A stretch of 64,000 nucleotides of DNA, taken from the NCBI GenBank assembly GCA_018466975.1, contig CM031554.1:992001-1056000 (forward strand), written 5' to 3'. Positions within the stretch are counted from its first letter, which is position 1. Each line of letters begins with the position of its first letter. The notes beneath the pieces were generated by a model. The model saw only the letters and a list, made by a program, of their open reading frames with translations. It searched no databases and was not told the origin of the DNA. Both the position numbers and the translations under genes were made by a program. Origin of the DNA: Sparassis latifolia (taxonomy: Eukaryota > Basidiomycota > Agaricomycetes > Polyporales > Sparassidaceae). This document shows positions 7,926 through 18,447 of this stretch, in pieces.

Positions 7926-10900
7926 TTAGATCCTCAAGCCCATCATCTTGCGGCAGTAGATAATCTTTGTCGCTGGCAAGGGCTTTGTCAAAATGTCCGC
8001 TATCATCTCTGCAGTAGGAATATATACTGGTGCAATTCGACCTGCCTCCACGGTGTCTCGAAGCCAGAAGAAGCGCAGATCCAAGTGCTTCATTCTGCCA
8101 TGATGTTCTGGATTTTTAGAGACACTGATTGCAGACTGATTGTCCATGTAAAGTGTAGAGGCTTTGGACACTGTATACCCCAGTTCTGTGAGAAGATTAC
8201 ACATCCAGAGGATTTCCTTTCCTGCTTCAACTGCAGCAATGTACTCGGCTTCTGTGGTGGATTGGGCAATAAGGGACTGAAGCTTGCTACTCCAGCTAAT
8301 AGCACCTGTGCCCACTTTTACAAGGTAACCACCAGTGGAGCGACGGTTATCCCTCTCACCACCAAAGTCTGAGTCCGTGTAGGTTAGGAAGAACTCCTTT
8401 ACATCACTGGGACCATAGTGCAGCCTTAAGTCCATTGTGCCCTTCAGATAGCGGAAGACATGCTTCACAGCAATCCAATGTGCAGGACCAGGATTGGCAT
8501 TAAAACGCGCAAGACATCCAATGGCAAACATGATGTCTGGACGAGTGGTGATGGCCAAATACATCAGTGCCCCTACAGCACTGAGATAAGGCACTTTGTG
8601 CATATATTCTGCCTCTTCCTGTGTCTGAGGTGCAAGGGCCTTTGAAAGCTCTGCTCCAGGATCCATAGGAGTGCTGACAGACTTGCAGTCAGAGAGACCA
8701 TAACGCTCCAGCATATCCACTATATACTGGCGCTGTGAGAGTGAAATGGTATGCTTTGCACGGTCTCTTTTGATGTCTATGCCCAGCAGAAACTGGGTAG
8801 ATCCAAGGTCTCGGAGTTTAAAATATGACTTTAACTCCTTGACAGTGTCATCAAGTGCCTTCTTGGACTTTGAAGCAAGTGTCATATCGTCTATAAAGAC
8901 TGGGACAATAATGCGCACATCTCCCCTAATGTACACATAGATGCTTCTGTCAGACTGAAGACGAGTGAAGCCCATTTTGGTGAGCACCTCATGAAGCTTC
9001 TTGTTCCACTGGCGTGCACCTTGCTTCAAGCCATAGAGTGACTTATTTAGCCTGCAGACCATTTCTGGACCACCCTGGTGAAACCCCTCAGGTTGTTGCA
9101 TGTAGATCTCTTCCTCCAAGTCTCCATTTAGGAAGGCAGATGAGATATCCACAGAGTGAAGTTCTAGATCCTCTGCTGCAGCAAGAGCTAGAATAAGGCG
9201 CAATGCAGGTTGTGGAATGTGGGAGCAAAGACTTCTGTGTAGTCAAAGCCAGGCGTTGACTGTAACCCTTGGCGACTAGTCTGCCTTTATAGCGCTCTAC
9301 AGAACCATCTGCATTGTGCTTCACCTTGAACACCCAGCCTGAGCCTATTGCCCTTTTGCCTGGTGGCAGTGGAACAATGTCCCATGTGTTATTGGCCATT
9401 AGAGACACAATCTCTTCATTGGCTGCTTGCTGCCACTTATCAGCATCAGGACTGCCCATAGCCTGTTTATAGGTCCGAGGTCTGCTCCAGCAGATAGACC
9501 AGCAAACTGGACTTCAACAAAGTCAGCATCTGCATCTATCACATCCAACTCGTCCTCAGACTCTGCATCCTGCATAGGTGGTGGTGAAGTTCGCATTTTC
9601 CAGGTGGGCCTAATGTTGCGAGGTACCCGGCGCTGAGCAATTGGACGATGATCTATAGGTTCAAATGGAGGAGGAGTTGGAACTCTATGATGCTCTGAAG
9701 GATCTGGTGGTGGTGGAGTTACTGGATGCTCAGGTGCAGGTGGTGCAGGTGGTGCAGGTGGATCAGCTTCTGAAGCAACTGGACCGGGTATAGGATTTGG
9801 CACATGTGCACCATCTCCCCCTAAATCCTGTCCAGGTACAGGTGCTACAGGTAGAGGAATAATGTCTGCAGGTGGAAATGACATAGGGGGTGGAGGAGGA
9901 ATATCAGAAGTGCATTTGAGGCCAGGGAAGTAGCGCTCATCAAAATCAGCACGTTCTGAGATTATAGTCTTTTTGGTGTCAGGATTGTAGAACTTCCACC
10001 CCTTGTATCCTGCAGGATAACCAATAAACACGCATTTCTGCATGTGTGGTCCCAGACCTGTACGCTGATCCTTCTGCACATGCACATAGGCAGTACAGCC
10101 CCAAACACGAAGATGGCTGACATCTGGCTTCCGCTTGTACCACAGCTCATAGGGAGTTGCACCCTTCACCACTGCTGTAGGCAGACGGTTCCAGACATGC
10201 ACCATAGATCCAATGCATTCTCCCCAGAAGGAAGGAGGCAGTTTAGACTCTGCTAGCATAGCAGTGATGTCATTGTCCATTGTGCGATTAGCTCGCTCTG
10301 CAACTCCATTCTGCTGTGGTCTATTGCGCGTGGTATGTCTGCGCTCAATCCCTGCCTCCTGAGTAAACTGTATAAAGGCATTGGACATGTACTCCCCACC
10401 CTTGTCATCCTGGACAGCCTTGATTTTTGCTTCAAGCAGATTTTCAGCATAAGCTTTATACTGCTTGAAAGCATCAAAGGCTTCACTCTTAGCCTTTAGC
10501 AATAGCACAACCCTGAATCGGCTGTAATCATCTATGAAGGTGATCCAGTACCGATATCCTGAGTGTGTACACACAGGCAGAGGTCCATGGACATCTGTGT
10601 GAATTAATTCTAGGGGTTTGGAGGCATGACTGTCCGATGTAGGAAGGGATTGGCATGCATTTTACCGGCCAGACATGGTTCGCAAATGGGGTCAGGCTGC
10701 TGCTTTGAATTCAGCATAAGACCAGTCACTAGCTCCTCTCTAATCATCTTTTGGACATCGGCATAGTTGTGATGAGCAAGCGGCGATGCCAGAGATTTAA
10801 ATCAAGAGGACTGTGGTTATAGCCTGTGCAGACTCTGGAGCTGGTTGTACAGTTCCATCAAGAAAGGCAGTGTAGTTCTCTGTGATAGAGGCAACAAATA

Positions 10901-11270
10901 GAGTCTGGCGAGAGTGAAGGAAGGTCATGAACTTGGACTCTATGTGAATTCTGAAGCCTTTCTGTGAACTAAATACAGACAAGAGAGGAGATTGTTCCTG
11001 AGCCTTGGGACATGCAGCACCTAGTGAATTCCACAGGCCTGACTGCTTTCCCTGCAATCACTGGATTAAATACAACTGTTCCCACCCCAGCAGACATGAC
11101 AATGGTGTTATCAGCGAGTTTGATTGGAATGACCAAAGGTTTGTAATTTCTAAGCCAGTGGTGATGAGGTGTCATATGAGAAGTGGCGCCTGTGTCTGCA
11201 TTCAGTCAAAGTCAGCATCAAGCTGAAGTGGGTCAGAGAGACTTGCTTTGCCAGCAGACTCTGTGACAGT
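7926..11270 (-). pseudogene. Copia pol: protease, integrase, RT-RNase H, with several one-base losses
   Basis: The protease active site reads NADTGATSHMT near 11190. Integrase has Asp in WITFIDDYSRF, Asp in VQDDKGGEYMS and Glu in QQNGVAERANRT (open frame 10574 to about 9480), followed by a Pro-rich linker. RT starts near 9459 (NEEIVSLMANNTWDIVPLP), continues SVDISSAFLNGDL, and has the active site FIDDM in place of the usual YVDDM. RNase H has TDSDFGG, STTEAEYIA and MDNQSAI. It ends MIADILTKPLP ... at 7926. The continuous protein is cut by frame changes near 11203, 11020, 10957, 10813, 10777, 10642, 9480, 9252 and 9214. Each is explained by one missing base, usually a G or C in a short run. 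The RT-RNase H block (7926-9203) and the integrase block are unbroken. Confidence 0.9.
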
Positions 11271-12120
11271 GGTAGGTCAACCTGAGTGGTATTCTGGGTG
11301 GCAGCAGCAGCAGCAGTAGCATTTGCCTTGTTTCCACGCTTAGAGCGGCGCTCTTTGCGATTTTCCTTGGCTTTCTTTGAAGCATTCTGGAAAGCATAGC
11401 AATTGGACTGTGTGTGTCCTTTGCCCTCACAAAAATCGCAGGTGAGCTGTGAGGAGGAAGCAGTGGTGAGTGCTTGATCTGCTTTGGGAGGGGAAGTGGT
11501 GCGATGACGACGATTGATTTCCTCTGTGACAAAAGCCTGGGTGACAACATCTTTGCTCAGGATATCACGCTGAAGTAGCGCAGAGGTAAAAGTGCCATAT
11601 TCCTCCACAGGAAGAGCACGAATCATAGCCATGGAGGTTAACTCTTCATCCAGCTTTGTCAGATTAAAGTCATTAGGGCGAAGGTCTTTAACACGCTGCA
11701 TGGCAGCATTGACCTTATTGACAAGCCCTTGAAGTGATTCCTCTGGTTGCTTTCTGATGGAGAAGACATCATCATAAGCATTGAAACGCGCTCCAGGTTT
11801 CTTCTGCAGATGAACAGCTGCAAGCTGTTCCCACATTTTGATAGGGTCATCCACCACACCAGCAAAGTGAGTGCGCTGATCTGGTTCCACCATCAAATAG
11901 ATTTGACCAGCTGCTTTCTCTGCATTGGCCTCCCAAGTGTCTAGCTTGGTTTGCTCAGCTGCTGTAGGTGATCCAGAGAGCTTTGGCTGTGGAAGCTTGC
12001 CATTGACAAGTCTCAAAGGTTTGCAGAGCGCAACCAGGCAGCCATTTCACCGCTCCAAGTAGGGTAATTGGAGTCATTGAGTTTGGCAAAGTTGGGAGTG
12101 TGGGTAGAGGTGGAAGACAT
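11271..12120 (-). pseudogene. Copia gag with zinc knuckle, frameshifted
   Basis: ATG is at 12120. The first 35 codons include NDSNYPTWSGEMAAWLRSA, the usual Copia Gag start (UBN2-like). A TGA at 12015-12013 stops that frame; one lost G in TGG AGA explains it, because the next frame continues RLVNGKLPQPKL to about 11271. It contains the Gag core (MWEQLAAVH ... EESLQGLVNKVN) and a CCHC knuckle CDFCEGKGHTQSNC, then a basic KR-rich tail. A second loss at 11271-11272 (CCC to CC) shifts into the protease frame. Confidence 0.9.
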
Positions 12121-12426
12121 GATGTGGAAAGGGGTAAAGGGTTGTGTGTGATTATGTCTGGTGCTTGAAAAAGTGCAGGATAGTCCTCAGGAGTGTGTGC
12201 AGGAAAGGAGGTATAGTAATTGTAACCAGTAAGTATTTACTAAACACCCAGTTGTACAACCACTCAGGTCACTGGGATGATTACCAGGATGTTCCCAAGA
12301 AGGTCAAAGGCTGGCCCACTGAAGTGCACAGACCCAACAGTTGGTGTCTTTGTAAATAAAGGATATGCAGCACACTATAAGGACAAGAAAGGCACAGAAA
12401 AGTGATCAAGACAAAGCAACAGCAAA

Positions 12427-12452
12427 GGGGCTAGAGCGCGGGGCTCATAACC
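12427..12452 (-). other. Copia primer-binding site, initiator tRNA anticodon-arm type
   Basis: Directly after the 5' LTR the element reads GGTTATGAGCCCCGCGC. Its complement, GCGCGGGGCTCATAACC, resembles the D-stem/anticodon arm of eukaryotic initiator tRNA-Met (loop CUCAUAA). Drosophila copia is known to prime from a cleaved half of this tRNA, so the same mode is inferred here. Confidence 0.65.
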
Positions 12453-12825
12453 TAATAAAGTCGCAATATGCAGACCTTGTAGGGGACTCAAATAACAGGA
12501 CAGAGGAGCTGGGCAATACAGCTAGAGTCCAGAAGTGAGTCACTCAGTAATATTGAGGACAAAGTACTCTACTCACCTAGAGTCCAGAAGTGAGTCACTG
12601 AGGACTCAGAGTGGACTCTAGGGGGTTTATATCTACCTAGAGTGTGGCTATACAAACCTGTGAGTAACACAGGATTGTGGCTATGAACATAGGCAGGCAT
12701 AGCTATGCATAGCTTCTACATAGCAGTGCATAGCGCAGCCTGATCAATAGGTATCTAGGTGTACAGCATCTTGCATTGCTTTGAGTCTAGACACTTAAGA
12801 GACTGATGGATTATCTAATCTAACA
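12453..12825 (-). repeat. Copia 5' LTR (element orientation)
   Basis: 373 bp. No difference from 6987-7359 was found by eye. It is flanked on the right by the ACAGG target duplication (12826-12830). Confidence 0.95.
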
Positions 12826-15489
12826 ACAGGAGACAAAGATATGATTGTCGCCCATGTTGTCATGGTCAATAACAGTCAGAACCTCGCGGCTACAGACGAG
12901 AGATTTGATGTTATCAAAGGTGATTTGATGCTTCGTATCCCAGGTGGGGAAGTTGAGTTCAGCTTCCTTGGTCGTAAGGGGGTTGAGTACGAGCGTGAGG
13001 TCAGCGAGCTTGGGGAGGAAGGGTGCGATGTATCGTACGAGACCAAGGAAGGCACAGACTTGGGAAGCATTGCATGGTACTGACCAATTCAAGATCTTCT
13101 CAACTTTCTGCAGGTCAGCCTCAATCCCTTTAGAGGAGATGCAATGCCCAAGAAAGGACAGTTCAGTTAGGAAGAGGGAAGTCTTCTTATCTGAACAGTA
13201 CAAATGGTTTTTGTGCAGGGCCTGGAGAATGGTGCGCACATTAAGGATATGTTCCTCCAGGCTCTGTGACCAAATGACAATGTCATCGAGATAGACGTGG
13301 CAGATCTTACCTATCAATGGGCGGAGTGCAGCAAACATCTGGTGCTTATGGGTAGAAGGTGCATTGCGACAACCCTGCGGCATAACGAGCCATTCGTAGA
13401 GGCCAAAGGGGGTGGTGACGGCAGTGAATTTGACATCGTCGGGGTGGACGCGAGTCTGAAAGAACGAGTTTGTCATGTCGATCTTACCCCAGATCTTGCC
13501 TTTAGCACAGTCAGTGAGAATGTCGCTGATGAGGGGGAGAGGGTGCATGTCGGGTACGGTGTTGGCATTGAGCGCGCAATAGTCATTCACCCATCGAGGT
13601 AGAGCTGTCGGGTCAGCGTTTGGAATGAGAAATGCAGGCGAAGCATACGGGCTGTCCGAAGGTCGCATACGGCCTGCGGAGAGATGTCCGTCAAGCAGGT
13701 GCTTCCAGGCTTCGCGATACTTCTTTGGGCACGTGTACTGGCGATGTTGTATGACCATGTTTGGGTCTTTGAGGGTGAAGCGGTGGTAGATGTTGGTAGG
13801 AAGGTCATTGAGGTGAGGGATGTCATCGGGGAATAGGTCATGGAACTCATGTTTCATCGCAGTGTTGTGCGACTTTAAGCTGCCCTGGTATGCAAGGTCC
13901 TCTGCGCGTTGTCGAATGGCTTGCACAGTGGCGATGGCATCAGTCGAGGTCACTTCGCAGTTGATTAGATGTTGTTGAGTGCATTGCTCGAGTTCTCTGA
14001 GAAGAGCTGTTGTATCGGGCCTGGTCGCCACCGGGATTGTCTCGCGAGTGTCCAGTTGCCGCTGGATGGGGAGATGTGGTGGTGGCGCAGGTTTACAAAT
14101 ATCACGACCAAAGGATTTATCAACAACGGTGTCAAGTTCGTGATCGACAATGAGGCGATTGGATTTGAGAAACGGACGACCGACAATTACAGGATAACAA
14201 CAATTCGATACAACGATGGCGCGACATGTGCGGAAGGTCCAAGAAGCATCTTCCGTGGAGACATGGAGCTTCACCCATTCGAGAGAATCATTCGACTCAG
14301 TCCCCCAGACATCTCCTAGAGGGAAGGCTTGAGGGAGCTTGCGATGATGCAAGCCGAGGCGGGTAACGAGTTCTGATCCAATCAGAACTGCAGGTGATCC
14401 TGAGTCAATCAGCATCGGTAATAGCACAGAGTCAGAAGAGGTGCCATGAATGATGCTGGACCAAGGGATGTGCTGGACTGTGAAGGGCGTGAGAGGGGAC
14501 GGTACGTACTCACTCTCGCTGGCAGAGCCAGTGCCGAGGATCTCGGTGGTGGCTGCGAGCGGCTCGGATTCGAGGTTGACTGCACCAACGCTGTAAACAG
14601 TGTCATCCGGGATTTTGGTGACAGCGGCGACAGCGGTGCGGGGGCGAGTATTCTCCTTGTTGTGCTTAGCAGCGTCGACGTCTGCTTGGGTGAGGGTGCA
14701 GTACATTGCGGCGTCAGGGAAGTCGTTGGTGCACTTATCACGGCCGCGCTGTTCCTTCGGTATGAAGAACTTGCGGCACTTGAAGCAACCGTCGTTGTCA
14801 CGCAACAGTTTGAGTTCACCGTCGGTCAAGCCTGGGAGCCGAGGGCTCTTAGTGTTGGAGGTGCCTCTGTTGGTAGGTGCAGTGGTGGCCGATTTGGGTT
14901 TGTTGATGGCACCGGTGATACGCAAGATATGGGCGCGTTCGTGCATACATACAGTGTCAACCTGCAAAACCTTGTCCTTCCAATCTTTGAAGGAGGCAAT
15001 CGTGTCTTCATCTTCACATGCGAATCGGAGGTCTTCGCAGATGGAAGTGGCGATTTGGACACGGAGGCGAGTGTCGTCGAGATGAGAGAGGGTGCCACGA
15101 AGGACGGTGTTGAGTTTCTCTATGGAGAGAACCCAGTCCTCGAAGGATTCGTCTTCCCATTGGCGCGATCTGAGGAGCTGTGTGAGTACAGCAGAGTCCC
15201 AGCCTTTCAGGAGGAAGCGGGCGCGGAACAGGATGAGGAAATCCTTGAAGGACATGGCATCAAACGTGTCTGCGTCATTGTAGTACCAGTCGGAGACGAT
15301 GGGGTCTTGGAACCCGCCCGTCACCTTGCTGACCTTCTTTTCATTCGCCATGTCATTGTGCTTGAAGTATTGGAGACAGGCGTTCTCCCAAGCATGAGCA
15401 ACAGCAGGCGTGATTTTGCCAGCAGTGAGGATCGGGGGATTCTTCGAGGACGACTGAGTGACAGAGGCCATGTTCGTGTTGTTAGACAT
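12826..15489 (-). CDS. Gypsy polyprotein, N-terminal segment: gag, protease, RT
   Basis: The frame starts at ATG 15489 (MSNNTNMASV; an in-frame ATG at 15513 is also possible) and stays open to the Copia insertion. Gag ends with a knuckle-like CFKCRKFF ... RGRDKC that lacks the usual His. The protease has LIDSGSPAVLIG. RT shows WGKIDMTNSFFQ, FGLYEWLVMPQGCRNAP and the active site YLDDIVIWS, then FLGHCISSKG and the start of RNase H (DHDNMGDNHIFVS). The last codons before the stop at 12820 are Copia sequence. Joining across both insertions gives 4620 nt to the stop at 4801, exactly 1540 codons, so this element was intact before being hit. Confidence 0.93.
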
Positions 15490-15491
15490 GG

Positions 15492-15994
15492 TGATTACAA
15501 TGCGATATCCCAAGTCGGAGCTGCTAGAGGCAGAGGACGTGGAGCGGGAATGCGAAGCAGGTGTATGCGGGTGCTGCTACTGTGTGAGGAAAGCTCGGCA
15601 AGATCGCTGGAGGAAAGGCAGGAGATTGCAGACAGTGTGGATGGATCTGAATATGTGACCTCATGTATGTTCTCCACATCGGCAAATGGGAGGATATCGT
15701 AGAGGTCGCGTATCAAGGCACGCGTATTGGCCGGCAGGTTGGGCGAGCAATGATGGTTGCGGGGGAAGAAGTGTGGGGTGGGCGTCTGCAAAGGGCACTC
15801 CGTTGAGAAATATCTCAGATGTGTTGGGGCGCTACTTCGGTGGTTGTGCTCGTGCACCGGTAGATCTGTCGGTAAGATGCTTTTGTGGCTGATCTGGCAC
15901 GCAGATAGATCCAGTGTAGCCTTTTGGCTCGGTGAGTGCGTCCACGGAGGGGCGCCGGTATGGAAGGATAAGTTGTTTAATGTTTTTAAAAAAG
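15492..15994 (-). other. Gypsy 5' leader with long open upstream frame
   Basis: Between the 5' LTR and the gag ATG is about 500 nt. One frame is open from inside the LTR and ends with TAA about 5 nt before the gag ATG (TAATCACCATG). It has no clear ATG. The bases right after the LTR (CTTTTTTAAAAACATT) do not look like a tRNA-complementary primer site, so self-priming of the Tf1/sushi type is possible. Confidence 0.4.
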
Positions 15995-16226
15995 TGTGAG
16001 CCAGCGCGCTACCGGCGAACACTCGGAAACAAAACAGGAACGAAATATCTTCGTGAGAGCATACAGAAGAGATCTTAGTAAGTACGAGGTAATGTACAAC
16101 TGTAGAGCAAATAGCACATACCTTCGTGAGAGCGTACAGAAGAGATCTGAGGCTCTGACGAAGGCGCGAGTCGAAATATCAACCAACACGGGAGATGCTG
16201 TGCTGTAACCCCAAGGCGGGGTTACA
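15995..16226 (-). repeat. Gypsy 5' LTR (element orientation)
   Basis: 232 bp, paired with 4489-4720. It differs at about six sites, all transitions. The right flank GATTG pairs with GATCG on the left. Confidence 0.95.
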
Positions 16227-17210
16227 GATTGCAATGACCATAGATATCATTGATAAAAATACCACGGCACCAGAGTCAGCAAAGTGAGTCGAATTCCTAC
16301 TCGTTCCGTGTCATTTCTCAGGCTATCGCAGATATTATGTGTCTGAGACATCAAGTCCTCGCCGACCAGCCAACTTCTGCCTTCGCTATCGATTATTACC
16401 GCCTCAGTTTCGTGGTTCAGAGCGTGATGATGGTCATCATTGATGTCCAGGAAATTCTGCAAACATCACGATGACAAAGGTAAGTGATCGTCCCGTGGCA
16501 TGTCCTATGCATTGGATGCGAATTCAGCAGTGGTGACTCGACGTCTTGAATTCAGACGTCGAGTTATCACTGCTGTTTCCAACCGAAGATTGCCTCTGCT
16601 CTCACAGAATTGTCTTAGCTTGGTCGGACCTTAGATGTTGATATGGCGTGTCCGTCCTGACTCTCTCACCGAGTCATAATTCCTGCATGCGACTTCCTTG
16701 CACTCATCGATGGACCGATATCGTGGCAGAGGGTCTCTAAATGGTTGAACCCCTAATTCTCATCACAGCACAATGAACACATGTTCTACTGTTGGAGTTC
16801 TAGAAGCACTAGCATTGTGGGTCCATGTTGGACAGTGTAGATATGATGGTATTTCCAGAGTAGAAATAAAAGCAGTAGCAACAACTTTAGTGTGCTCGAG
16901 CGAAAATGAGATATATAAAGGTGAATGGCAGGATTTAACGGGCTAATGTAGGTAAGGTAGGGAGAGCGTGAAGAGGATTGTCAGGTGGTACCTACTGATA
17001 GAAGCAGATAAACCAGAGGTAAACACAATGGAAATCGATGAGCTCGGCGCCTGGCTCGAGACGCGTGCAACGTTGGGCGCCTGCATGCTCTGTACCAGAC
17101 ATACACCACAGGCTTCAGCTATTAAAGAGCAGACTGCACTCCCCGCCATGGCTCCCCAGTTTTCCTTCATCACTGTCTTCCACCGTATCTACTATCACCT
17201 CAGAAACATC
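16227..17210. other. Non-coding stretch with a small hairpin
   Basis: No gene recognised. At 16526-16574 an inverted repeat (AGCAGTGGTGACTCGACGTC and its near complement around TGAATTCA) could form a 20-bp stem with two mismatches. The frame open from 16968 to 17210 has no family features. Confidence 0.5.
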
Positions 17211-18447
17211 ATGAGTGACCTGCCCCCCAGTCCTGAAAAGTCCTGGCTCGACGGCTTCCAAACCACCCCCGATACCTACCTCCCCTTCAACATCGATAGA
17301 CTCACGGACGACTACATCCACCGAGGCTGGCTTGCATCTGACCTGCAAATCAGCCTTCTCGAATTCTTCAAGCATAGGAAGGGCATTAAGCACGAGTTCC
17401 TCATCACTACCCTCACCAACTCTGCTACCGGAAAGATGGCTGGATATATCTTAGCCGAGCGGCAAGGAGTGCGCCCTGCTCATGCTGAGAATGATCCCGC
17501 CTCATCCACTCACAGCTTTAGCAGCATCTCAAAGTCGTCCTCGGTGTCGTCTACTGCTGCTAAGGTACTCTCCACCAGTTCTACTGAATTACCTGCTTCC
17601 AATGTCTTCTATCTGGGGCAAGACCAGAAAATCATGTTGACCTGTGCCAAACATACTGTGAAATCGGTTGTTGTCCGCCACAACCCAGTGTCGCAGAAAA
17701 ACAGCACAGACTCCATGCTGCTTGTCATCCGGGTCATCCGGATCATCCTCGACTTCAACACCTGTGACGAGCTCATACACCATGCCGGAAAACCAGTACT
17801 AAGCAGTTAGTGGTTTTGATGTTATACTTCTGATTAAACTTGTGTGTGACTTCACTGCTTGTCAAGTCACACACGAGTTTAATCAGAAGTATAATATCAA
17901 AACCACTAACTGCTACTGGTTTGCCGGCGTGGTGTATGAGCTTGTCACAGGTGTTGAAGTCGAGGATGATCCGGATGACCCAGATGATGCTGCTGTCGCA
18001 CCCCAGCCCGATCCTCAGCCCGAGGCTGAGATCCAGGTCAAGCTTCATTCTCCCCCTCCCTGCCACTCCTCAGCCCATACCTCAATCCCAGCTTACTTCT
18101 CAGTCTGGCAGGAATGGGTATTTTGGGCCAGTTCCCATCGTAACTCCTTCAAAAATCCAGGCCACTGCAAACCAACTATGGGGCACATTCAGGACCAGGA
18201 AGGCCGAGATACTGTGAAAATGGGATCTCTCGGGGAACTTGGCACGTGAGAATGAGAAGCTGAAGAGGCAGAAAAATAAGGAGATGAAGAGGGCGGACTA
18301 CTTGGCAAAGGAAAATGTGCGGCTTCAATGGGAGCTCTTTGATGCCATGCAGGGATGTGCAGCTGGTGTATCTGAGGTGATGGCGGCCCATACCACGCCT
18401 CCTCTCAGTCATACCAACACTGCTTCCACTTCTAGGAGAGCTCGGTG
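17211..18447 (+). pseudogene. Basidiomycete-specific protein of unknown function, broken by an inverted duplication and a MITE
   Basis: From ATG 17211 the frame reads TYLPFNIDRLTDDYIHRGW, ISLLEFFKHRKGIKHEF and TGKMAGYILAERQG, then a Ser-rich linker. This is the start of a family common in agaricomycetes, recognised from memory of its layout; its function is unknown. A downstream exon reads NCYWFAGVVYELVTGVEVE (about 17910-17965), again typical. After it come Pro/Asp-rich and then Lys/Glu-rich coiled-coil residues (KLKRQKNKEMKRADYLAKEN, about 18250-18340). Between the two parts, about 17720-17835 is a reverse-complement copy of the WFAGVVYE exon and its upstream intron. It replaces the normal sequence and introduces stops. 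The C-terminus is cut at 18448 by MITE copy 2. The gene is probably dead. Confidence 0.6.
17720..17990. repeat. Long inverted duplication (foldback) inside the broken gene
   Basis: Arms of about 125 bp face each other around TCACTGCTTGTCA. The left arm reads GGTCATCCGGATCATCC ... and the right arm its complement, ending GGATGATCCGGATGACC. The right arm is the true exon; the left is its inverted copy, with a few differences such as an extra ACTA near 17803. Confidence 0.85.

Larger units (their letters stand above)
6987..12825 (-). mobile_element. Ty1/Copia LTR retrotransposon nested in Gypsy
   Basis: 5839 bp in minus orientation. The 373-bp LTRs at 6987-7359 and 12453-12825 looked identical when compared by eye. 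The target duplication is exact: ACAGG at 6982-6986 and 12826-12830. In element orientation the LTR runs TGTTAG ... TTTATTA. The 5' LTR is followed at once by GGTTATGAGCCCCGCGC, complementary to the anticodon arm of initiator tRNA. AAGGGGGAG just before the 3' LTR is a polypurine tract. Order is gag with a CCHC knuckle, protease, integrase, RT-RNase H (Copia order), then an extra frame. Identical LTRs imply a very recent insertion, although gag-pol carries many one-base losses. Confidence 0.95.
4489..16226 (-). mobile_element. Ty3/Gypsy chromodomain LTR retrotransposon, carrying nested Copia and MITE insertions
   Basis: The element lies in minus orientation between two 232-bp LTRs (4489-4720 and 15995-16226), each starting TGTAAC and ending CTCACA in element orientation. 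The 5-bp flanks are GATCG on the left and GATTG on the right, a target duplication with one mismatch. A purine tract (GGTGGGGAGGAG) abuts the 3' LTR. Coding order is gag, aspartic protease, RT, RNase H, integrase, chromodomain, which is the chromovirus order. The LTRs differ at about six positions, all transitions, so the insertion is not recent. A Copia element (6987-12825) and a MITE (6573-6795) were inserted later. The total is 11738 bp; without the insertions and their target duplications the element would be 5669 bp. Confidence 0.95.

Noticed and set aside
9214..12015. Programmed ribosomal frameshifting in Copia
   Set aside because: There are far too many sites, without slippery heptamers, and the first falls after only 35 gag codons.
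14446..15702. Long plus-strand frame of about 418 codons
   Set aside because: It is antisense to Gypsy gag, which has clear family motifs; the composition is a mirror effect.
15492..16022. Leader frame of Gypsy as a separate protein gene
   Set aside because: No ATG and no domain; kept only as an observation.
4489..16226. RIP-type mutation of the Gypsy element
   Set aside because: LTR differences are all transitions but only about six, and the polyprotein frame has no CpA- or CpG-derived stops. Too little to claim RIP.
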